Source: Gamarada debralockiae
Taxonomy: Eukaryota; Ascomycota; Leotiomycetes; Helotiales; Hyphodiscaceae
Assembly (NCBI GenBank): GCA_002803225.1
Contig: NXFV01000280.1
Coordinates: 62,001-126,000 of the forward strand
Length of the DNA stretch: 64,000 bases
Direction: 5' to 3'
Part shown: positions 1 to 12,302 of the stretch, piece by piece
Numbering within the stretch: the first letter of the stretch is position 1
How the letters are laid out: every line of letters starts with the position of its first letter
Position numbers and translations under genes: made by a program
Notes under the pieces: model-generated
What the model was told of the DNA's origin: nothing
The model's database searches: none
What the model saw: the letters and a program-made list of their open reading frames with translations, nothing else

Positions 1-126
1 GGGGCCATCTGGAAAGAGGAAGTCAAACTCCGAGGATAGGGCATTAGTGATGAGACGGGCTTGGTGGGCATGTACGCTGCCATTGGAGGTGAAGCCGTGG
101 AGGCACAGGACTCGGGGTTTGCTCAT
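1..126 (-). CDS. FSH-family serine hydrolase, N-terminal part
   Basis: Partial gene running off the left edge. The first 42 codons read on the minus strand from the ATG at 126-124. They show the opening of the fungal FSH1/serine hydrolase family (alpha/beta hydrolase fold): a short leader, then the first beta strand VLCLHGF, then a helix containing NGSVHAHQARL and the strand FDFLFPDGP. The GxSxG nucleophile elbow and the Asp/His of the triad would lie outside the window. A second in-frame ATG at 141-139 adds five residues; the shorter start fits the family better. The gene is divergent from the aldo/keto reductase, with about 255 bp between start codons. The substrate cannot be inferred; members are small cytosolic esterases or cluster-associated hydrolases. 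Confidence 0.75.
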   Translation of the reverse strand, partial: MSKPRVLCLHGFTSNGSVHAHQARLITNALSSEFDFLFPDGP

Positions 127-380
127 TTTCAATCTGGTCATGAAGAGATCAAGAATCCTTTACTCCGGACTCCTATTCCGTGTCTTGTGGTGAGGTTGAG
201 AGAGTTGCTGGGAAAGTGGCCAATAAGCGAGCGAACTGCTAAAAGGCTAAACTGAGGGCTGGCCAGGAGGTCACCAACGTCACTTTTTATCAACATTAAT
301 ATTCTCATGGTAAGCTCTTTCTTCAATTTTTCAGATGCAATTACCAATAAATCAAATCCGCCGGAAATTCTCAAGACACA

Positions 381-1621
381 ATGTCTCTTCCAAAGACTTT
401 CCCTCTCAAAGCCGCAGATGGCAAGACCGTTGATATTCCAAGCGTGGGATTTGGAACATGGGCTTCGGGTGAGTTCACGTACCAATACGTTGTCAAACCA
501 AAAGCTTATTCTGCTATAGGCAGTACCGGGTGGTGCAAAGATGCCACTCTTACGGCTCTGAAAGCAGGATACCGTCATCTTGACTGTGCTTGGATGTACG
601 GCGTAAGTATCCCCACTGTTGTTAATCCACCCCACTTTCGATCTCTTGGATATGGAGATCATACCCACCCATCGAACAAAATGGCTGACTATCTATACAG
701 GTAGATGGAGAAGTCGGAGCTGCCATCAAAGAATCTGGAATCCCAAGATCCGAGATTTTCGTGACCTCAAAATTCTGGCCTCACTTCGCAGATCCAGAGA
801 ACGTCGAGCTATGCCTTGATATCATTTTGAAGCAGATGGGCCTCGATTACATCGACCTTTACCTCGCACATTGGCCCTATGCATCCAAGCCCATCTCCAG
901 AGAGGCGTTGAAGAACGCGAAAGCTGGGCCTGAATCCACCTCAGAAGAGAAGGGGATGCTGATAAAGGACGACAAACCAGTCATTGACTGGGAACATACT
1001 TCAACAAACATTGCAAAGCAAGCCGGTTAGTATTTCCGGTCATATGTTTAACGGAAAGGAGCTCCAAGGGAACAGATCTGATACTATTTTCCAGGCCAGC
1101 AAGGCTCTTTCATCCCAACCTGGAATGCGATGAAAGCTCTCGTCAAGAAAGGAAAGACCCGCACAATCGGCCTCTCCAACTTCTCCGTCGCAGAAGTGAG
1201 AGATATCCTCCCAGAGGCTAAGGAAATCCCTATTTCCTGCAACCAAATTGAAGTCCACCCCTGGCTTCCACAGAACGAGCTTATCGCTTTCGGAAACGAG
1301 CATGGGATTCTGACCACCTGCTACTCTCCATTTGCGGGCCAGAAAAAGGATGGTGCAACACTTCTCAAGGACGAGAAAATCATTAAGCTCGCAGAGAAGA
1401 ACGGCATGGATGTCGGACAGCTGCTTCAAAGCTGGGCAGTTGGTCGAGGAACGGTCCCGTTGGGCAAGAGCAGTACACCTTCGCGCATCAAGTCCAATCT
1501 GGATATTCGGAAGCTATCTGATGAAGACACAAAGGCAATTGATGCGCTTGCACAACCTGGTGACAAGGGTAGAACTGTTGATTTTAGAGAGGCGTGGGGT
1601 GTTCCTCTCTTCAAAAATTAA
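381..1621 (+). CDS. Aldo/keto reductase
   Basis: Four exons: 381-468, 520-602, 701-1025 and 1095-1621, giving 340 residues with phases that match. The first intron (51 nt) keeps the frame, so reading through it gives a false extension. The AKR barrel is clear: GFGTWAS near the start, the Asp and Tyr of the catalytic tetrad in HLDCAWMYG, the Lys in VTSKFW, the His in YLAHWP, then TIGLSNF, the cofactor-side CNQIEVHPWLPQ, and a C-terminal PLGKSSTPSRI that contacts the 2'-phosphate of NADPH. It reduces a carbonyl to an alcohol with NADPH, probably in the cytosol. Sugar-aldehyde or glycerol dehydrogenase-like activity is possible but not provable from sequence. Divergent from the FSH hydrolase. 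Confidence 0.9.
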
Positions 1622-2504
1622 GAAGTGCTTGTGTTGGGTCAATAAAGTATAGTTAGATAGTTTAGGATATGTTGGAAGGACGATATAGTCTACTAAATTT
1701 ACTTCACCGAGTTCTAGCAATATTTCCCCTGATTCTTCTTTGTGTCCACGCAGTTGGACTCGCATCCGGAATTCTGATTATACAATTCCCGCAGCGGATG
1801 AAGCATCGAGGGCATCTGTCTTTCTGTACCCGCCAGTATCGTCAAAGTATACAAGTGACTCGGACCGGAGATTCCCGAGAGAGAGAGAGAGAGGTGGTTT
1901 TACGCACAAGAACGTGAAACAACCATCTCGAAATGCTGACTGCACAGCATGAATTGTTTCCAATAGTCCCCTATATCATCATGCTCTCATCCGATTTCAA
2001 TGCACTAAACCAGCGCCATTCCGGTCCAGAATTAACCTTGACGGCGAAAGGACTACACTAGTCCTTCCTCGCATCCAGGAACAGAAATGTTTCCTGGAAA
2101 AGCAAAGCTTGCTTCCACGTTCATCGTAGGGCCTGGCGCTACGAAAGCTCCGCTTACGATCTGCCGAGGAAGAGAATTTGAGATTGATGATGCGGATTGG
2201 TTGGTTGAGAAATAAGGTTGAGGGCCGTTGAGATGGAGGATCATAGACCTGAGAACGAGTAATTATCCTTACAGGGAAGGGTTACCCCAGATTGGAGATG
2301 CCGAGTTCATCGTTTCGAGTGCATGATGGTCATGGAGCTCTAGACATTGGGATGAACAAGGACTGAGGCGCTCATCTTCATCGATTCTCATGGACCTTAG
2401 AACCATATAGAGTGCATTTTTGCTCACTTCATATCCCAGTGAGCCACAACAAGCATCCCATACCCACTTCCACCCTCAAACCATCCCAGCATCACTCCTC
2501 CAAA
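1622..2504. other. Intergenic, aldo/keto reductase 3' side
   Basis: No coding region can be supported. A (GA)n run lies at about 1876-1892. The sequence just upstream of 2505 would be the 5' flank of the broken secreted-protein gene. Confidence 0.5.
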
Positions 2505-3153
2505 ATGAAGAACTCAATCATCGCCGCCACAGCCCTCCCCGCCTCGCACTCGCAGCCCCTGCACCCGCACCCGCACCCGCACCAACAGCAGCAGCCATCC
2601 TCCCCTGCGACGCCGACATCTGCCTAGCAACTAAGACATTGTTCGGTCCCTACACGCTCTCCTAGCCCACCTTCGGCTTCGACTAGAGCGACACCTACGC
2701 CAAAGAACTCCCCGACGGCGCAATCGTGATCACCGAGCACGGCCCGCACGACCTGCCCCTCGGAATCCACGATGAGCATCAGCCAGAGATCATCCTTGAT
2801 CCCGCGGGAGAATTTGGAGGTGCGATTGTGGGAATTGAGGTGGTTTTTGGGAAGTCTCATGTTGGGACCGTGGGTGGGAGTTTGGTGCCTACTAACACGT
2901 AAGTTTTATGAATATATATATATATATATATTTTGGAGAGGAAATGGGAAGGGAGAGGGCTGGGTCTGATGAGAATAGATGCACATCTAACCCCACCGTT
3001 TCGACGACGACCGTCACGGTTACTGCTGGCAACCCATTCTTCCCAACTGCAGCACCGTACTGGCCTTCTGAACCTAAGATGATGTTCCACGGTGACGGTG
3101 CACATCCTGCTGCTGCTCCTGCTCCGACTGCCGCCCAAGCTGCTAAGGCTTAG
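2505..3153 (+). pseudogene. Relic of a small secreted protein gene
   Basis: The ATG at 2505 opens a signal-peptide-like start (MKNSIIAATALP). The frame then slips, and the coherent reading continues in the next frame through an Ala/Pro-rich linker (APAPAPAPTAAA) and a mature part starting CDADICLATK. That frame is interrupted by TAG at 2663-2665 and TAG at 2684-2686. An intron at 2899-2978 (GTAAGT...TAG, containing a TA microsatellite) joins it in phase to the last exon, which carries a VSTTTVTVTAG run and an Ala/Pro-rich C-terminus ending at 3153. Both stops would be glutamine (CAG) before a C-to-T change. One frameshift and two stops make it very likely dead. The family is not recognised; it could be a cell-wall or effector-like protein. 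Confidence 0.6.
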
Positions 3154-3986
3154 AGACCTATCTGAAAGAGAGAATTGAGGCAACTTCTAGAGATCGAGAG
3201 CGGGTGGTATGGGACGGACATCTTGATGTGTCGCATTTGATAGATGGGAGAAATAAAAAGAAATAGAAAAGCAAACCTGGTTTTTTGAAACGTTGAGCTC
3301 CAGTTTCTCTCATTAACAGGATGCTTAGATGAAGACCTCCCTCCACTTCTTTCAATCACTCAGAAGGCCTGAGAAATTCATATCCTTCTTTCTCCAGGAC
3401 TTAAACAAATAAGAGATAGAATCACTCGATCCTTATGAACAATCAAAGGCAAACCTTGCGCGCAGGATAATCAACCCACTCATGTACCATCACTAATCAC
3501 CCACATATTCAAAGCACAGAAATCACCATGAACACCACACCTTCAGTAAGTATCTTCCATTCCGAAAGACTATTATACATCCATGATATGCGCCACCTTC
3601 CACTCTCCCTATCTCCAGTTGTGTGTGGTCTTGTTGGGTATTCAATTTGATACATCTCCCAACCTCGCCATGCAAATCACCACTCCCCACTCTCGCCCTC
3701 AATGCAGAAAATACAGCCCAACCAATGAACAGCGAAGTACTGGGGAGGAGAGACGCGTTTTGTGGAATGCAACGTGTTGACTCGATGATAAGAACGAGCA
3801 GAAATCTATGTCACGGAAATCGCGATCGAAAGGCGATGTGATGTTTTTATGTGTCCAGGATTTTCGCGAGATTCCTCAACGAGCAGACGGACTTTGGAGT
3901 TATTGCCGAGAGAGAATTCCATGGGAGAGTATAAATGAGGAGTGTATCTGAGAGAACCATGGGCCGCAAGTCGATTGTAGAAGTTT
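3154..3986. other. Intergenic, 3' flank of TFIIA large subunit gene
   Basis: Short ORFs on both strands show no recognisable family. An ATG at 3528 followed by six codons and a GTAAGT donor suggests a tiny first exon, and a frame at about 3710-3841 could be joined to it. The resulting peptide has no recognisable motif, so it is not called. Confidence 0.4.
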
Positions 3987-5676
3987 TTACCACTCGTACT
4001 CGCCGGATGCCTTGTGGAAGACGTACTCCTTGCCATTGACGGTGAGGACGCCATCCTTCATGACACACTTCCTTTGGGAATTATTAGTAATTGTACATGA
4101 AAGGGCTGGGGGACTCACCACTTGTTCTTAACTCTCTGGACCTTGTCATACATGCAAAGCATGATATGACCCATACCCTCGTCGTCATCTTCCTCATCAT
4201 TGAGTCCATCATCAGGATCATCAAGGTCAGAGTTGATGGCATCTTCATCAAGTTCTTCGTCCTTAACATTGTCCTTGCTGTCCTCGTCTGCATCGGATCC
4301 GGGTCCATCATGTTGTGGTAACAATCCAGACGGAAATTTGACCTTGCGTTGAGGCTTCTTTGAATTGGTAGCCTCACGAAGAGGAAGCATCAATCCACCA
4401 CCTTCCATGCTCTGACCCATAGCAGCAATCTTGTCACGAATCAAGCCATCAATCTCCATTCTTCCCAATTCTTCTTCGCCGTCAGCGTTAAATCTCTTGA
4501 GAATAGCGACCGGTCCCTCAAATTCATCTCCAGCACCGTCAGTCTGAGCCCCGTTGACGCTATTCTGACCCTGAATAGCCCGCTGAGCCTGCATGGCCAT
4601 AGCCTTTTGGTATTGCTCTTGTGTCATCTGGGGTCGCTGTTGCTGCATTCCGGCCCCGCGCTGCTGTTGCATGTGCATCTGCTGCTGCTGTTGATGTTGC
4701 ATAGCCGCTTGATGTGCCTGCATTTGTTGCATGCTTGGCTGGGGGTTCTGTCCTTGCTGAGGAGCATTGCTCTGGATAGCACTGATGGATGCAGCAGCTC
4801 GTTGACCGTAGTTGGCTTGGAGATGAGCAGCAGCTCGCTGTTGAGCAGGCGTACCGGAGATAAGAGGAGGTTGGAAAGGGGGTTGACTCATGCCGCCGAC
4901 GGGTGAGGTATCGAGGCCAGGCTCTTGCTTGATGCGAGGACCGACATTGTTGTTCATTTGAGGCATGGGAGGCATATTATTTTGCTGCATCTGACCTGGA
5001 ATTGGCGGAGTGCCCAGCTGGTAGTTGCCGGCATTGGAGGGTACGGTGGGAGGATTGGCAATGGTAGGTTGTGGTTCGGGCTTGGGGTCCCATGGGAAGG
5101 TCGCGACTTGAAGTTGGGACAATTTTTGTTGCCATCCCTAAAGAAGTGTGTTAGGCATGCTTTGATGTTTTGAATTGAATTGATTATGTAAGTAAAAGAG
5201 TGTGAAAATGAGGCAAATTGTGTGAGACCGTCATGCTGCCTATCAGAAAATCACGTGCTGAAGAGGGGTGTCCCAAAAACGCACTAGCGTCATGAAGGAA
5301 ATTTCACAAGCGAAAGGCTGGGTATAAAGCCAAATACTGAGGGTCGCCCACCCGCGAAAAATTCGAGGGCCTGCGCACAGGCAGCAGCGAAAGAGAAGAA
5401 TCCGAATATCAACCCCAACGTCGACCATTTCCGTCGAAAAATTGCAGAAAAAGATGCGAAAACATTGCAGAATGAATATGGGATGGAGATGAAGTGAAGA
5501 GATAGAAAAGATAATGGGGTCTTTGATGGATGGGAAAAGGAAGGTAGGAGTCATACCAGCTTCAATTCCTCAAGAACATGTTCATCGACGCCGCCTTCTT
5601 CGAAATCGACTCTCGAGCTCTCGACGACATCTGCGATGATCTGCTGGTAGACATTTCCGACCTGAGTGTTCGACAT
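3987..5676 (-). CDS. TOA1: Transcription initiation factor TFIIA large subunit
   Basis: Three exons on the minus strand: 5557-5676, 4119-5137 and 3987-4071, giving 407 residues. The N-terminal helix bundle (VYQQIIADVVESSRVDF, then LEELKLGWQQKL spanning the first splice) forms the four-helix bundle with the small subunit. The middle is a long Gln/Met/Pro-rich linker. An acidic Asp/Glu run precedes the C-terminal beta-barrel segment, which ends KDGVLTVNGKEYVFHKASGEYEW across the last splice. This is the complete TFIIA alpha/beta layout. TFIIA stabilises TBP on TATA DNA in the nucleus. The first intron is long for this genome (419 nt) and sits after codon 40; the second is 47 nt. Confidence 0.95.
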
Positions 5677-6668
5677 CTTGATGGTATTGGTTGTGTGGAT
5701 TGGTGGTGAGGTTGGAAGAGTGGTGTGAGTACCGAAAGGCAACTCCTCGATCGCTCCTACTCCGAATCGCACGACCGTCGCACTTCTCAATCACTTCTCG
5801 AATGTGCGAATACTTCTTCTCATCAACTTGCGCAACGAAAATCGAATACCGAGGTTGTAGATCGGAAGGTGGAGGAGGGTTGCGACAAGAGTCGAGGAAG
5901 GAAGGTTGCCGGTCGCAAAAGCGTCCCCTCTGCTCAACAACGCGTAAATCTGTGACCCCCTTTGAATGACTATCTGAACTTTGTACTATCTGATATGACT
6001 TCGTAGAGGTTTTTATTTGTGTTCCGCGAAGTTAAGGGACTTTTGTAGTCCTGAGTTGCGGAGTTGTATAGGGAAGATCGATTTTGCTGAGATATGGTCT
6101 TCCTCGCCGCGTTAGTTTCGCTTACTAATGCGGAGCCGCAATCGGGTTGGGCTGAATTTGCCTGTGAACCGATTCACTTGTAGGCTTGCCGATGATGATG
6201 ATGATTTGGATAGATCACAGCGAATTATGAATTCTAGAATTCTAGATCATAAGGCACATTGTCACTGGTGTCAGAAATCATGATAGAGGGAATCGTTCAT
6301 TTGTCAGATCACATGTCTTGCCGGAGAACTGAACCTCAAACTCTCAGATAATGAATCAAAAGCCTTTTCTGCCCTGCCATAATCTTACAATCGTCATTGA
6401 TAAAGGTTCTAAGTACAAAGTCCTAGTCATGAAGAAGCTTCCCAGCAGAAACGAACATTAATCTCATACCGCCTTTCAGTCATCCATCGTCAAGCATTAT
6501 TCGCACCAGGTGAAGCACTTTCGGCCGTGGGCATTGTGAGAGACAAAACAAACTCCCCAACTCCACGCTTCAAAATCCAACCGCTAAATGCCAGTATGGA
6601 ATTGTCCTTTATACTCTACCTGTAGCCCTCTTGGAAGCCCGGACGCTTCACAGGGCCTTGATAACATC
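5677..6668. other. Intergenic between TFIIA large subunit and Cdc20
   Basis: Carries the 5' flank of TOA1 (minus strand) and the 3' flank of the Cdc20 gene. It holds a short GAT repeat near 6190-6204 and a near-perfect 28-bp palindrome at 6225-6252. No coding region is supported. Confidence 0.5.
6225..6252. repeat. 28-bp near-perfect palindrome
   Basis: Outer arms TTATGA (6225-6230) and TCATAA (6247-6252) flank a perfect 14-bp palindrome, TCTAGAATTCTAGA (6233-6246). Two extra bases (AT) on the left side break full symmetry. It is non-coding. It may be a protein-binding site, a cruciform-prone site or chance. Confidence 0.6.
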
Positions 6669-8516
6669 CTAGCGGATCGTCATTTGCTTGACCATATCAG
6701 CCTTTCCGGAAGCACCTGCTGCGCTTGCCGAGGAGCTTGCACCAGCTTTCTTCTCAAAGATTTTCCAGAACTTTAAGCTTTCATCAGCAGCTAAAAACTG
6801 TCAGTGAAGTTTATAAAATGGAATGTGATGAAACCTACCTGCGGTAGCGAGCATCTGCCCATCTGGACTGAGACAGCTGTGAAGGACTCTGGTCTCATGT
6901 GCTGGGATCTCAACGTTGCGCACCAGAGTGGGGTAACTCCAGATGCTGAGAGAATTGTCAGGGAAGCCGCTAGTGCTGACGATCTCGCGGTAGTGAGGGC
7001 TCCATCGAAGGCTGGTAACTTGGGAGCCAGTGTCGATGCTGTTCACTCGGGCGCCGGTCGTGGTGTTCCAGAAGTGGATGTGACGGTCGTAGGATCCTCC
7101 ACCAGTAGCGAGGACGTTGGGCTGCCATGGGCACCAGCTGAGAGCCTTGACGGCGGCCTTGTGGTTGGTTTTGGTGAACTTGGGGACAGCTAAGGAGCGA
7201 GCATCCCAGATGGAGACAAGGTTATCGTTTCCGCCTGTGGCAAGTTGAGCACCATCGGCGCGCCACTCAAGACCGCAAACCTCGGATGTGTGGGAAACTA
7301 ACTCAGCGATCTTGTGTTGGGCAATGCGTACATCATGGTTGAAGACGAGGCCGGATCGAGCGCCTGTAGACAAGGTGTGCTTGTTCCATCCCATGACACC
7401 AACGCGAGTATCATGGCCGTGCATGCTTCGAAGCTTGGTGCCTTCCTCAACGTCCCAGATTTGGACCTCTCCCGTCCCTAGGCCAACGCTGACATATGCT
7501 CCGTCACCAGACCACTTGACACTGCTGACATAGGTATCCGGGCTGGTCTCCAAGAGAGAGCTGACAGTACCAGATTCGGCAGACCAGACGTAGACATTTC
7601 GTTCAAGACCGATGGCGACCTGGTTGCCTGAGGACCAGTCAAGAAGGTTGAGGTAGTAATCGTCAACGAGACCCGGAGCATCCAGTACGCGTTCAGGAGC
7701 AGTACCAACACGACGTCTGAATTGCGCTGAAGCGGTATTGGCGTTCTTGAGAGGACGGTTGTATTGAGACCGAAGGTCAACTGGCTTCGAGGATTCGGGA
7801 GGCGCCGGCTTGAAAGCAAGAATACGTTGATTGAGGGACACACCGCATGCTGATGCCAAAGAGTCTTGGTATGCAACGGTATTTGGGGACGGGCGGGAGT
7901 ATGTGGATGGCTCATCGTCATCGTTCAATGACAGTGATCCAAGTGCAGCGAGAGCATCATCGGCACCAGATGCTAAGACTGTCGAGCTTTCTCCACCACT
8001 GGTCTTCGGTCGTTGTTTGTCGCCGAGGTCAAGCTTTCCAGAGCCGACGGTTGCGATAGCAGAGCTTGCAGCGCGGTTTGGGATGAATCGGTCGCCGAAA
8101 GAGAGGGTGGTCTTGGTAGACTTTTGGCGGAGAGGACCCTTCCTTGATCGGCTGCTACCAGGTGTCTTGGCACCTGTACCAGTGAGTGTGAAGTCGGAGA
8201 CACCGAGTTCCAGAGCACGACGGGGTGTTTGTGTGCCTCTGGCAATGTTGGATTTTGGCGAGTCGCGGTGTGAAGTTCTTGAAGCCGACTTCGAGAAGTG
8301 TGATGAGAGATTTCCACCATATGTTGACTTTGATGATGCCTTGATGCTATCGTTGTCCAATGTCTTTTTCTCGGGTGTGAACGGAGATGAGTTGTTGACA
8401 GACAATGTTGTTGTGCGATTGCGAGGAGAGGGCGTCAAAGGCATCCGTCCGCCAGCGGTACGGGTGGAGAAGAGTCCCGCATGGGACTTAATTGGGGTAG
8501 ATACTGCGGTTGCCAT
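6669..8516 (-). CDS. CDC20: Cdc20 APC/C activator, WD40 protein
   Basis: Two exons on the minus strand, 6839-8516 and 6669-6790, with a 48-nt intron, giving 599 residues. The disordered N-terminus contains a D-box-like RMPL (residues 24-27) and the C-box DRFIPNR at residues 142-148. The latter is the Cdc20 form rather than the Cdh1 form (DRFIPSR). A KILYK-like segment is represented by QRILAFKPAP. The rest is a seven-blade WD40 propeller with conserved DDYYLNLLDWS and GNDNLVSIWDAR. The spliced last exon completes blade 7 (DESLKFWKIF) and ends in Ile-Arg, the IR tail that docks on the APC/C. It recruits securin and mitotic cyclin to the anaphase-promoting complex. Reading through the intron loses the IR tail. 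Confidence 0.95.
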
Positions 8517-9186
8517 TTTGCACTATCGGGGGGTGTTTGATCTCGGTCGAAAGACAAATAAATGTATCGATCGATGATGGTTAGAGAAGTTCGGTATATC
8601 GAACGAGCTCCAAGAGACTCAACCTAATGGTTCCTGGTAATGTGGTTAGTAATTTCGTTTGTTGTGCTCGATATGTCGAAAAGGGCCTTTCGAAGAATGG
8701 CTTAAGTCGGATGGGCGATCAATGGCTCGTACAAAGTACTTGCAGAAAGATCTAGTGGACTTGAAGAATTCTTGTATGAAGGGTAGATGATGATGTGCAA
8801 TTAAGCAAGAGAGTATGTAGATAGAGGAGGGTAAAGGTGTGCGGATTTGTAGAGGTGCGATGTGCATGGAGAAGAAGAGAAGAAGCAAAACCAATCCTGA
8901 GTCGAGGCGCTTTTGAGTGTTTACAAACTTAGCGTGGTTGCCAGATCAACTCACAAATTATGCTGGTGCCTGAGGCTGAGAAATAAATCTTCGTCGCAAC
9001 TCCCTTGCGAGCCCCCCTTGTTGATCATTTCGGTTTGACGACTGAGCAAACGCCGAATCTATCACCTTGCTTGGAATTCTCCATCAACCGTTCACCTTGT
9101 GTCACCGATTCACGTTCGTCTCCTCGAGATACGCCTTTCCAAGGCATTTCCTCCCACTCTAGCATGATCTCATAACTCTTGCAGAC
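8517..9186. promoter_or_regulatory. Divergent promoter, Cdc20 / kelch-BTB gene
   Basis: About 670 bp between the two divergent start codons. It holds only short shadow ORFs and must carry both promoters. No individual element could be identified with confidence. Confidence 0.5.
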
Positions 9187-11575
9187 ATGGCTCAGCCTTC
9201 CACTCCAGCAAGCCACTCCATCTTTGGGTCAGCAGCTCCTTCTGCGACAAGCAATCACCTCTCCGGCGGTGGTCCAGCCTTTACTCCAAGCTCTGCAACT
9301 TCTTCGAATAATACATTTCTCATGCCCAATTCTCCTGTCAAAGGACGTCTCAGCATGGATGGCTACAAACCAAAGGTTACCAGGACTTTAGGCCAGCGAC
9401 CTGCCTGCTTGGTGAATGCGTCCGTTACCTTCTGCGGAAATAACCAGATCTATGCCTTTGGTGGATTTGATCAATACACAGACGAGGTGTACAACCATGT
9501 TTTGAAGCTTGACTTGGTTACCCACCAATGGAGCCTGGTGGACAATTATGGAGATATCCCAGGGGTCCGAATGGGTAGGACTTCCGCCCTCCTAAAACAC
9601 CTTCAGAGCTAACTAGAATAGGTCATACTGCTACCCTCTACCAAGGTGATAAGTTACTCATATTCGGCGGCGAAAACGAACATCGAACCTACCTCTCCGA
9701 TCTCATAATCTTCGACCTCAAGACAGCTCATTGGACCCAACCAACAGTCTCCGGACCCATCCCGAAAGGCCGTGCAAGACATGCAGCTGTTCTTCACGAA
9801 GACAAGTTGTTTATAGTTGGGGGAATAACCGGACACAACAACTACGTCCTTGATGATATATGCTATCTCGACTTGAAAACCTTCACTTGGTCCCGAGCAT
9901 GGCGATTCGTTGGAAGGTTCGACCATTCCGCTTATCTCTGGGGAGATCGTGTTTGGGTCTTCGGAGGACTCAGTGAGGAGATGGATAAGATTGGAGACAT
10001 CTGGTGGCTCGACCTCAAGGGCAGTCCTGCTTTCGATTCAGCCCCGCTATTCGGTTCTATGGACAGGAATTCGGCATTGAGTCGAATGACTGGCTCTCCT
10101 CGCCCATCGTATGCCATGGGACCTCCGGCAGCTGTTGGAAGCTCAGGATACGCAGCGAACTCCAGCAGTGCCCAAGTCAATCCACCTTCTTTCCAATTAA
10201 CAGCTTCGCCTCCCGTTGCTCCCGGAGCAATCTCGTCGCTAAAATTTGTTTCTGGTCCGAATATCCCAGCCCAAGGATCTGGTACACACTTTCACGTCTA
10301 TACATCTGGTACATTACTCGACTTCGTTACTCCCGCTGCGACAATAACCCCGCAGGAATGTTCATTGTCATCGTTAGAGCTCGATACTTTACGTTGGCAG
10401 AAACTTGCTGAGGGTCGTGACATCTTCAAATCCGGCTATAGATGGCATTACTGTACCATGAATGAAGATGGCACGAAGGCGTGGCTTCTTGGCTGCCCAA
10501 CAGACCCAACAGCGACGGATCTGGGACCTGGCGGATTCGAAGAATATTTGAGGTAAGCCGGCTTACGCATTCCAAAATGCTTCTTGGCTAACTTGATATC
10601 AGCGACATCATGGAAATAGATCTTCGCCGATACGGTCTTCTTGGTAACAATCTTGCCCCTGAACCTCGCCCAGAATCGTCTCGGCCTTCAATGGATCGTA
10701 TAAGCATACAAACTTCTAAAGGTCTAGCTGCAGATATGGCTAAGCTTTTCAACATACCGCCCGAGAAGGACAGTGGAACTGATTTTACCATCACGGCATT
10801 GAAAGATGGCGAATGGGATGAGGATGAATTGATGAGCTCAAACATGATGCGCACCGATGACCAAAACCAACAGACATGGCTCTCACCGGACGCTACTACA
10901 TCACCTCCCATTCATGTCCACAAGCTCATTCTACAAGCCCGCTGGCCCCATTTCGCACGACTCTACGCCTCGCAAATGGCGGAATTCCACACGAAGAAAA
11001 TGCATATTCCAGAACCCTACACTGTTGTCAAGGCGTTCCTCTACTATCTCTACACAGACAGTATTCAACCTGAAGATTGTGGCGAGTTGAGCGATGTTGC
11101 TGGCATGCTGGTAATGTCCAACATCTACAACATCCCGCATCTACGACTTCTCTGCGTCAACCGTCTCTCAAAGGAACTCGATGTTGAGCATGCTTGCATC
11201 ATCTGGCACTGCGCTGGAATCGCAAACGAAGAGTGGCTTCGAAAGCGCGCGGCGAATTTCTGCCTTCTCCATTGGGGTAGAGTCGTTCGTACACAAGGTT
11301 TCCTCAAGCTCCCGCGACAGGCGCTCGTTGATCTCTCCCAGGAAATCGATATGGAAGGACGCGTTGTAGGAGGTAGGCATGATGAAGATCTCGATCTAAG
11401 TTATCTGAACATTTATTAACTTATATCTTTAGGCGATGAATTGGAATTCGTTGGTGGACTTGGAGGCTCCCGATTCGGTTTCGGTGGTGCGACCAGAAAG
11501 ACCAGCATCAGCAGCAATCAGACACAGCAACTCGGCTCTGAGACAGATGAGAACGAGGAAATGGAAATGACATAA
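9187..11575 (+). CDS. Kelch-repeat / BTB protein, Ral2/LZTR1-like
   Basis: Four exons: 9187-9574, 9622-10552, 10603-11372 and 11433-11575, giving 743 residues. After a Ser/Pro-rich N-terminus come kelch blades, with IYAFGGFDQYTDEVY, LLIFGGENEHRTYLSDL, LFIVGGITGHNNYVLDD and VWVFGGLSEEMDKIGDIWWLD visible. A low-complexity insert follows. A BTB/POZ fold comes next, with HVHKLILQARWPHFARL and FLYYLYTDSIQPED, then a BACK-like helical end. The kelch-then-BTB order is that of fission yeast Ral2 and human LZTR1, which control Ras: Ral2 as a Ras activator and LZTR1 as a CUL3 adaptor. A role in Ras regulation is therefore the best inference. The short last exon is acidic and Gly/Ser-rich. Confidence 0.88.
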
Positions 11576-12302
11576 GGGCAGGGCAAGGCATTATGAGGTG
11601 CACAGTGGCGTTTTGGGTCGGAGGAGTCGATACTTGAGATGGCAAATATTCCTATGGAGCGAGGCATTGCTAGGCGTTATTGGCCTGGCTTATCTACAAG
11701 TAGAGATACCAAAATACAATGATGATATTGTTTGGAAATGGCTATCTCACCGATGTTATCCTAACGTCTACCATACCCCTTCCCTCAAGAACTGATTATG
11801 GCAGAGCCATCTGGAGGCATGGCTGACGAAGCGGAGATCCATAGCTCTGAGCGCGTACCAGACGTTGCTTGGTGATTCGGTCTTCTACGCAGGCGGGTCT
11901 GGTTCGGCTCTCTCTTCGTACCTCCTCGAGGATTGCAGACACGCAACAAAATACCTTGCGGTCTTGTGAGGCAGGTGATTAGATGGGTTTCTGATGAAGC
12001 GATACAGCATTAGTCGACGGATCGAGGCTTCTAGCCGGCAGAGTAATTGGTCGAAGTATGGCGGTGCTGGGGCAGGTGGCAGCCATTTCGTGCTTAATGA
12101 GGGAAATGACCCGAAGCGGTGGCATGGGATGCGTTGCGCTGCATTGTAATCGTCTAAGAACTATTGGCACGTCTTTACAAAGACATTTCCCGCCGCATAG
12201 CTGAGGTAGGATACTGTTTCCTGTTTGAAATCTTTGCAACAGATTTCTTAATTGGAGATCTCGGATATGCGAATATCAAGCTTTTGAATAGCTCTCGATA
12301 CG
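11576..12302. other. Intergenic, kelch-BTB 3' side
   Basis: No gene is supported. The sequence has short opposing ORFs without recognisable motifs and leads into the CFEM relic. Confidence 0.4.

Noticed and set aside
3528..3841. Possible tiny two-exon gene
   Set aside because: The spliced product would be about 50 residues with no motif; the donor alone is not enough.
4607..4906. Leucine-rich plus-strand ORF
   Set aside because: It is the antisense of the Gln-rich linker of TFIIA; CTG/TTG repeats there are complements of CAG/CAA codons.
7831..8577. 248-codon plus-strand ORF
   Set aside because: It lies opposite the Cdc20 N-terminal region, which has clear homology and the C-box. It is a shadow frame.
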